Positions 6,407-10,617 of a DNA stretch of 10,617 bases are shown in pieces. The notes under the pieces are model-generated. The model was not told where the DNA came from, made no database searches, and saw only the letters and a list, made by a program, of their open reading frames with translations. The DNA is from Mobilicoccus sp032056465 (lineage in GTDB: Bacteria; Actinomycetota; Actinomycetes; Actinomycetales; Dermatophilaceae), in the NCBI RefSeq assembly GCF_032056465.1, contig NZ_DAMBCL010000101.1, one strand, 5' to 3'. A program made the position numbers and the translations under genes. Within the stretch, counting starts at the first letter, position 1; each line of letters starts with the position of its first letter.

Positions 6407-7974
6407 CGCCTCCGGAGGACAGGCCGGGGGTCACGGGCGCCCCGGGTACACCCGGTGCGGACGACACCCCGATGGTCGTCGACGTCGTCGTCGTCGGAGC
6501 GGGACCCGTGGGGGAGAACCTCGGCCAGTACGCCACCGAGGGCACCGACCTCAGCGCCGTCCTCATCGAGGCCGAGCTCGTCGGCGGCGAATGCTCCTAC
6601 TACGCGTGCATGCCGAGCAAGGCGCTGTTGCGCCCGGCCGAGGTCGCGCAGACCGCGGCCCATCTGCCCGGGGTGCGTGACGCCGCCCTCGACACGGCCG
6701 CCGTGCTGGGCCGACGGGACACGTGGGTCAACGGGTACGAGGACGATTCGCAGGTCGACTGGGCGACGTCGGCCGGCCTCGAGGTGCTGCGCGGCCGAGC
6801 GCGCCTCGTCGGGGAACGCCTCGTGCAGGTCAGCGGCACGGACGGAGATCGCCTCGTCCAGGCCCGACGTGCGGTCGTCCTCGCCACCGGCAGCGAACCG
6901 GTCGTGCCCGAGATGTACGCCGACGCGGCTCCGTGGGGATCCCGCGACGCGACGGGTGTGGTCGAGGTCCCCGAGCGCCTCGCGATCATCGGTGGGGGTG
7001 TCGTCGCCTGTGAGGCCGCGACCTGGCTGGCGGCGCTCGGAGCCCACGTCACTCTGCTCGTGCGGGGCGACCGGGTGCTGCCCCGCGTCGAGCCCTTCGC
7101 GTCCGAGCGCGTCGCCGAGGCCCTGGGGGCGGCGGGGGTGAAGGTACGCCTGGGCGCGGAGGTCACCGCCTATCGCCGCGACCGCGTCGAGCACACCGGC
7201 CTCGGCCGCCTCCACGGAGGCCCGGTCCTGCTGGAGCTGGCCGGGGAATCCGGAGAGACGCTGGAGGTCGACGAGCTGCTCGTTGCGACGGGGAGGCGCC
7301 CTCGTCTGAGCGACGTGGGCCTCGACTCGGTGGGCCTGGACGCCTCGGCGGTCCTCGAGGGCCGCACCCCGGACTGGCTCGTCGCGGTCGGGGACGCCTC
7401 CGGCGAGGCGCCACTGACCCACTGGGGCAAGTACCGCGCCCGGGTGCTCGGCGAGGAGATCGCCGCCGGCACTCTCTGCGCCGCCCCGGCCGTCGAGGCC
7501 GACACGGAGGACGACGTCGAGACCCCCGCACTCGCCTCGACCCCGCTGCCGACGGCCGTGCCCGTGCCCCAGGTGATCTTCACGGATCCGCAGGTGGGCA
7601 GCGTGGGGATGACGGAGTCCGAGGCGCGAGCCGCGGGTCACCGCGTCGTCACGTCCCAGGCGCCGTGGACCGCGGCGGCCGGAGCGGCGTTGCTGCGTGA
7701 CGACGTCGAGGGCGGCGCCATGTTCGTCGTCGACGAGGACTCGCACCTGCTCCTCGGAGCGACCTTCGTCGGACCCGGCGCCGGTGAGCTCGTCCACGCC
7801 GCCACCGTGGCGATCGTCGGCGCCGTGCCCGTCCACGTCCTGCGCCACGCGGTGCCGAGCTACCCCACCGCCTCGGAGCTGTGGCTGCGTCTCATCGAGG
7901 ACCTGCCCCCACGTTTCCGCCGCCCGCCCGCAGGTCAGGAGGGCGGTCTGGTCCCCGGAAGGTCTCGTATTTAG
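6403..7974 (+). CDS. Class I pyridine nucleotide-disulfide oxidoreductase (FAD, NAD(P)H)
   Basis: This encodes 523 residues from GTG 6403, which overlaps the hydrolase stop (GTGA). After a Pro/Gly-rich leader of about 25 residues comes the FAD-binding VVVVGAGPVGE (from about residue 28). The redox-active pair Cys64/Cys69 lies in GGECSYYACMPSKALLRP. A second Rossmann motif is at 197-205 (GGGVVACEA), the second FAD motif VAVGDASG contains Asp331, and the dimerisation domain starts near 390 (VIFTDPQVGSVGMTE). The family includes lipoamide dehydrogenase and mercuric reductase. In the C-terminal motif HAVPSYPTASE, Tyr487 occupies the place of the catalytic His of lipoamide dehydrogenases, while Glu492 is kept. 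No lipoyl-complex genes or mer genes are nearby, so the substrate may be a low-molecular thiol, a quinone or a metal. An acidic, Ala/Pro-rich linker near 357-385 is unusual. Confidence 0.94.
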   Translation: MTPPEDRPGVTGAPGTPGADDTPMVVDVVVVGAGPVGENLGQYATEGTDLSAVLIEAELVGGECSYYACMPSKALLRPAEVAQTAAHLPGVRDAALDTAAVLGRRDTWVNGYEDDSQVDWATSAGLEVLRGRARLVGERLVQVSGTDGDRLVQARRAVVLATGSEPVVPEMYADAAPWGSRDATGVVEVPERLAIIGGGVVACEAATWLAALGAHVTLLVRGDRVLPRVEPFASERVAEALGAAGVKVRLGAEVTAYRRDRVEHTGLGRLHGGPVLLELAGESGETLEVDELLVATGRRPRLSDVGLDSVGLDASAVLEGRTPDWLVAVGDASGEAPLTHWGKYRARVLGEEIAAGTLCAAPAVEADTEDDVETPALASTPLPTAVPVPQVIFTDPQVGSVGMTESEARAAGHRVVTSQAPWTAAAGAALLRDDVEGGAMFVVDEDSHLLLGATFVGPGAGELVHAATVAIVGAVPVHVLRHAVPSYPTASELWLRLIEDLPPRFRRPPAGQEGGLVPGRSRI

Positions 7975-7999
7975 GTGCACGTGCACCTATATGCGAGAC
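7962..7999. promoter_or_regulatory. MarR operator, 38-bp near-perfect inverted repeat
   Basis: The core TAGGTGCACGTGCACCTA (7972-7989) is a perfect 18-bp palindrome. Pairing continues outward to 7962/7999 with only two mismatched positions (7971:7990 and 7968:7993), giving arms of GTCTCG and GCGAGAC type at the ends. It overlaps the TAG stop of the oxidoreductase (7972-7974) and ends 8 bp before the MarR ATG. A possible -10, TATATG, lies at 7988-7993, inside the repeat. Autoregulation by the adjacent MarR protein is the obvious reading; an RNA hairpin ending the upstream transcript is an alternative or additional role. Confidence 0.85.
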
Positions 8000-8007
8000 A
8001 TGGTGAC

Positions 8008-8544
8008 ATGTCGTCGTCGAAACAGCGGGGCACCACGCCGCGGACTCCGGAGAACGGGGGTCGGGGCGGACACCGCCCGCCACCGCCGTCCAGCGACCTC
8101 AGCGTGCGCACCTGGCGGGCGATGCTCGAGGTGCACGCCGCCCTCATCGGTGAGCTCGACGAACAGTTCCGCGCCCGGCACGGGCTCTCGGTCAGCGAGT
8201 TCGACGTGCTCATCAACATCGGCGCGAGGGAACGGGTGCGCCACGGCGAGCTGTCCTCCCGCGTGATCCTCACCCGCACCGCCCTCACCCGGCTCGTCGA
8301 TCGACTCGTCCGGCGCGGTTGGCTGGTCCGCCTGCCCGACCCCCTGGATCAGCGCGCGACGCTCATCGCCCTCACGGACGAGGGCCGGCGCGTGCGGGCC
8401 GCCAGCGGGCGCACCAACCGCGACATCGTCCGGCGCACGTTCGCGGTGCTGGACCCCGGCCAGACGGCCATCCTCAACGACCTCGTCACGTGCCTGCGCG
8501 ACGAGTCCAGCCACCCCAGCGACGAAGGGACACCCCATGACTGA
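8008..8544 (+). CDS. MarR-family transcriptional regulator
   Basis: This encodes 178 residues from ATG 8008. An in-frame GTG at 7975 lies inside the operator and is rejected; GGTGA at 8002-8006 is a modest and close ribosome site. Residues 1-30 are a Pro/Gly/Arg-rich disordered tail. The winged helix-turn-helix spans about 50-120: GLSVSEFDVLINIGAR, then LSSRVILTRTALTRLVDRLV as the recognition region, and the wing with the conserved D-x-R (DPLDQRATLIALTDEGRRV). MarR proteins commonly sense phenolics or oxidants and repress their own operon. It ends eight bases inside the pirin gene, so the two are translationally coupled. It probably controls the downstream pirin and flavin reductase genes and perhaps the hydrolase-oxidoreductase pair. 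No obviously conserved redox Cys sits in the DNA-binding domain, so sensing may be by ligand. Confidence 0.94.
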   Translation: MSSSKQRGTTPRTPENGGRGGHRPPPPSSDLSVRTWRAMLEVHAALIGELDEQFRARHGLSVSEFDVLINIGARERVRHGELSSRVILTRTALTRLVDRLVRRGWLVRLPDPLDQRATLIALTDEGRRVRAASGRTNRDIVRRTFAVLDPGQTAILNDLVTCLRDESSHPSDEGTPHD

Positions 8545-9406
8545 GCGCAAGCTGGCGAATGTCTACGCCGGCGACGGATTCCACTGGGTCGGTGACGGCT
8601 TCTACGTCACCCAGGTACTGCCCGGCACCCCGGAGTTGCAGAAGGCCGCCGACCCGTTCCTGCTGCTGGACTACAACCCGGTCCGCGAGTACCCGCCGAG
8701 CACGCGGCTGCGCGGCGTCGGCCCGCACCCCCACCGTGGGTTCGAGACGGTGACCCTCGCCTTCGAAGGGGCCGTCCAGCACCACGACTCCACCGGTGGT
8801 GGCGGCACGATCTACCCGGGTGACGCGCAGTGGATGACCGCCGCCCGCGGGATCCTGCACAAGGAGTACCACGCGGAGGAGTTCGCCAAGACCGGCGGCC
8901 GCTTCCACATGATGCAGCTCTGGGTGAACCTGCCGGCCAAGGACAAGATGAGCGAGCCCGGCTACCAGGCCCTCACCGCCGAGTCCATGGGCAAGGTCAA
9001 GCTGGCCGGCGGCGGCACGGTCACCCTCTACGCCGGCGAGCTCGACGGGGAACGTGGACCGGCCCGCACCCACACCCCCATGGAGTTGTGGGACGTGCGC
9101 CTCAGCGCGAACGAGACCGCAGAGCTGGCCGTGCCCGACGGGCACACCCTCATGATCTTCGTCCTCGACGGCGACGTGACCACCGAGGGGGGGACGATCG
9201 GCTTCGAGAAGCTCGGTCTGTTCGAGCGCTCAGGCGACACCGTGACCGTCACCGCCCCCGAGACCGGGGCCCGCTTCATCCTCCTCGGTGGTGAACCGAT
9301 CGGCGAGCCCGTCATCTTCTACGGACCGTTCGCGATGAACACGCAGGCCGAGATCGTGCAGGCCGTCAACGACTTCAACGCGGGCACCTTCGGGACGCTG
9401 GTATGA
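8537..9406 (+). CDS. Pirin family protein
   Basis: This encodes 289 residues from ATG 8537, with GAAGGGA at 8523-8529 as ribosome site, overlapping the MarR stop. It is a bicupin of typical pirin length. The metal site is complete: His64 and His66 in GPHPHRGFETVT, and His108 and Glu110 in GILHKEYH, matching the 3-His/1-Glu iron site known in pirins. The C-terminal cupin ends with GEPVIFYGPFAMNTQAEIVQ, also typical. Bacterial pirins act as quercetinase-like dioxygenases or as redox-linked modulators; which applies here cannot be told. The stop overlaps the flavin reductase start (ATGA), placing it in one operon with MarR and the oxidoreductase. That context favours a role in aromatic or oxidant stress. 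Confidence 0.95.
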   Translation: MTERKLANVYAGDGFHWVGDGFYVTQVLPGTPELQKAADPFLLLDYNPVREYPPSTRLRGVGPHPHRGFETVTLAFEGAVQHHDSTGGGGTIYPGDAQWMTAARGILHKEYHAEEFAKTGGRFHMMQLWVNLPAKDKMSEPGYQALTAESMGKVKLAGGGTVTLYAGELDGERGPARTHTPMELWDVRLSANETAELAVPDGHTLMIFVLDGDVTTEGGTIGFEKLGLFERSGDTVTVTAPETGARFILLGGEPIGEPVIFYGPFAMNTQAEIVQAVNDFNAGTFGTLV

Positions 9407-9981
9407 GCGCCGGCGAGAACGGGCGCGTCCCCGTCATCGGCGTCCTCGTCGGCAGCACCCGACCGGTGCGGGCCGGGGGCCAGCTGGCCGACCAGATCGC
9501 CGAGCTGGCCCGGCTGCGCTCCGAGGCCGACATCACCATGATCGACCTCGCCGAGGTCGATCTCCCCCTCCTGGACGAGCCGGCGATGCCCGCCAAGGGC
9601 AACTACCAGCACGAACACACCCGCGCATAAAAGCGCACCATCGACGGTCTGGACGCGGTGATCGTCGTGTCCCCGCAGTACAACGGTGGCTACCCGGCGC
9701 CGTTGAAGAATGCCATCGACAGCCTCTACGCGGAGTGGCGGGACAAGCCGGTCCTGCTGGTGACCTACGGCTACCACGGTGGGCACAGCGCGGCCGAACA
9801 GCTGACCGTCGTCTTCGGCGTCGTCCGCGCCAACCTGCTGGACCCGCACGTGGAGATCACCGTGGTGGACAGTGACCGTGACGCCGCCGGCCACCTGTCG
9901 AACCCGTGCGACCTCGTCGAACGGCATCGTGCCGACCTGGAGGTCGGATTCGCCGCCATCCACGCGGCACTGGGGTGCTGA
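9403..9981 (+). pseudogene. NADPH-dependent FMN reductase family gene with in-frame TAA at codon 76
   Basis: From ATG 9403 (overlapping the pirin stop) the frame reads an FMN_red flavodoxin-like fold: VIGVLVGSTRPVRAGGQLAD carries the FMN phosphate loop GSTR. At 9628-9630 the frame hits TAA, yet the same frame continues without a shift. It reads KRTIDGLDAVIVVSPQYNGG, then YPAPLKNAIDSLYAEW, to a stop at 9979-9981, for 192 codons in total. Both halves are normal family sequence, and the family usually has Trp at the interrupted place (HTRA-W-x-R). The gene is therefore either broken by a nonsense change or affected by a sequence error. A GTG at 9658 could restart translation, but it has no ribosome site and would lack the FMN loop. 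The intact enzyme would reduce FMN or quinones with NADPH. Confidence 0.88.
9628..9630 (+). other. In-frame TAA interrupting the flavin reductase gene
   Basis: The codons around it are HEHTRA, TAA, then KRTIDGLD, all in one frame. Conversion from the Trp codon TGG expected in the family would need two G-to-A changes. UAA is not a known selenocysteine or pyrrolysine codon in bacteria. Confidence 0.9.
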
Positions 9982-10066
9982 CCCCGGACGCGTCACCCCC
10001 GTTCCCGACCGACCTCCCCACCGGTCTCTCCACCCGTTCTCCCGCCCGCCACAGAAGGGCCACACC

Positions 10067-10378
10067 ATGTCCGATGTCCAGGTGAGCAACAACGAGGAGG
10101 CGCACCGCTATGAGGCCCACCTCGACGGTCGACTGGCCGGTTTCGCCGAGTACCAGCTCACGTCGGAGCTGATCGTCTTCACCCACACCGAGGTCGATCC
10201 CGCCTTCGAGGGGAAGGGGGTCGGTTCGGCGATCGCGCGCTTCGCGCTCGACGACGTGCGCGAGCGGGGCACCCACAAGGTGCTGCCGATCTGCCCCTTC
10301 ATCAAGGGCTGGATCGGCAAGCACCGCGAGTACGTGGACCTGCTCTACGGCGCCCGCCCCTCGACCGCGAAGGACTGA
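10067..10378 (+). CDS. Small GNAT-fold N-acetyltransferase (YjdJ-like)
   Basis: This encodes 103 residues from ATG 10067, with AGAAGGG about nine bases upstream; longer in-frame starts run back into the flavin reductase gene and are rejected. It is a minimal GNAT domain. Strands lead to FTHTEVDPAFEGKGVGSAIA, where EGKGVGS (48-54) is the acetyl-CoA pyrophosphate loop. CPFIKGWIGKHREYVDLLYG follows near 76-95 and is the signature of the short YjdJ-type group, with Cys76 in a likely functional position. The acceptor substrate is unknown. It sits just before a YjdI-like iron-sulfur gene, the same pairing as yjdI/yjdJ in E. coli, which supports both assignments. An 85-bp pyrimidine-rich gap separates it from the flavin reductase gene. 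Confidence 0.9.
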   Translation: MSDVQVSNNEEAHRYEAHLDGRLAGFAEYQLTSELIVFTHTEVDPAFEGKGVGSAIARFALDDVRERGTHKVLPICPFIKGWIGKHREYVDLLYGARPSTAKD

Positions 10379-10380
10379 CG

Positions 10381-10617
10381 ATGACCCGCAAGACGTTCAC
10401 CGGGCCGATCGTCGACGTCTCCTTCGACGGCGAGCTGTGTCGTCACGCCGCCGAATGCGTCAACGGCATGCCCGAGGTCGTCGACGTCAGCCGACGGCCC
10501 TGGATCGATCCCGGTCAGGCCGCCGACCCCGACCGCGCCGCGCACCTGCGTGAGGTCGTCGGCCGGGGCCTGACCCCTCGTAGTGGACACGCTGAATCCC
10601 GCATCGCGGGTGAGAGC
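10381..10617 (+). CDS. YjdI-like divergent [4Fe-4S] protein (Fer4_19), partial or C-terminally disrupted
   Basis: This begins at ATG 10381, two bases after the GNAT stop, and is open through the right edge (79 codons visible). Residues 1-62 match the Fer4_19 mono-cluster family: Cys20 and Cys26 in DGELCRHAAECVNGMPEVVD, followed by SRRPWIDPGQAAD. At residue 63 the family normally has a third Cys in a CPxGAL motif directly after VVxR. Here VVGR is followed by GLTPRSGHAESRIAGES and no Cys. The family's usual end is therefore lost within the window, from about 10567 onward. Causes could be a frameshift, a sequence error or an insertion whose end lies here. The intact protein would carry one iron-sulfur cluster and could exchange electrons with the flavin enzymes nearby. 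Confidence 0.8.
   Translation, partial: MTRKTFTGPIVDVSFDGELCRHAAECVNGMPEVVDVSRRPWIDPGQAADPDRAAHLREVVGRGLTPRSGHAESRIAGES

Noticed and set aside
6175..7986. A 603-codon minus-strand open frame opposite the disulfide oxidoreductase
   Set aside because: It is a GC-bias shadow: low-complexity Arg/Gly/Asp composition, no family motif, opposite a complete enzyme gene.
7975..8007. GTG start for the MarR gene at 7975
   Set aside because: It lies inside the inverted repeat, overlaps the expected promoter, and gives residues not seen in the family; ATG 8008 fits better.
9628..9630. Selenocysteine or programmed recoding at the in-frame stop
   Set aside because: The codon is TAA rather than TGA, no downstream hairpin of the expected kind was seen, and Trp rather than Cys or Sec is expected there.
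1..10617. CRISPR arrays, tRNA/rRNA genes, or a phage or toxin-antitoxin system
   Set aside because: No regularly spaced direct repeats, no cloverleaf or ribosomal signatures, and no integrase, phage structural or toxin families were recognised on either strand.

Overview
The window is GC-rich DNA with the features of a high-GC Actinomycetota chromosome: strong G/C at third codon positions, long spurious open frames opposite real genes, GTG starts, and stop/start overlaps of GTGA or ATGA type. No species call is possible from the sequence alone. There are no rRNA or tRNA genes and no CRISPR array.

Positions 1-3036 hold two regulator/membrane-protein pairs, each with its own palindromic operator. 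A DUF4386-type membrane protein (minus strand, running off the left edge) is divergent from a TetR-family repressor (578-1303). Two copies of a GTGTAC-N3-GTACAC palindrome lie between them. A second TetR-family repressor (minus strand, 1491-2129) is divergent from an EamA/DMT transporter (2170-3036). Only 40 bp separate these two starts, and a perfect 20-bp palindrome occupies the middle. Both pairs look like ligand-responsive, autoregulated efflux or membrane modules.

Positions 3037-3362 are a gene-free leader with a strong GC hairpin. It is followed by a tightly coupled three-gene operon (3363-5598): a small four-helix DUF6326-type membrane protein, a HisKA_3 sensor histidine kinase and a NarL/LuxR-type response regulator. 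Each stop overlaps the next start by 4 bases. A long GC stem just after the response regulator may end the transcript.

Positions 5756-10617 form a co-directional redox and flavoenzyme cluster. In order it contains an isochorismatase-like (YcaC-type) hydrolase, a class I pyridine nucleotide-disulfide oxidoreductase with a CX4C active site but Tyr in place of the usual catalytic His, a MarR-family regulator, a pirin, an FMN-dependent NAD(P)H oxidoreductase interrupted by an in-frame TAA, a small YjdJ-like GNAT protein, and a YjdI-like single-cluster [4Fe-4S] protein whose C-terminus departs from the family before the window ends. A near-perfect 38-bp inverted repeat sits just upstream of the MarR gene and overlaps the oxidoreductase stop codon. 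Related half-sites occur upstream of the hydrolase. The inference is a MarR-controlled response to electrophiles, quinones or other oxidants; the ligand and substrate are unknown.

Most noteworthy are the four strong operators, the His-to-Tyr change in the disulfide oxidoreductase, the in-frame stop in the flavin reductase gene, and the abrupt loss of the conserved third cysteine region at the right edge.
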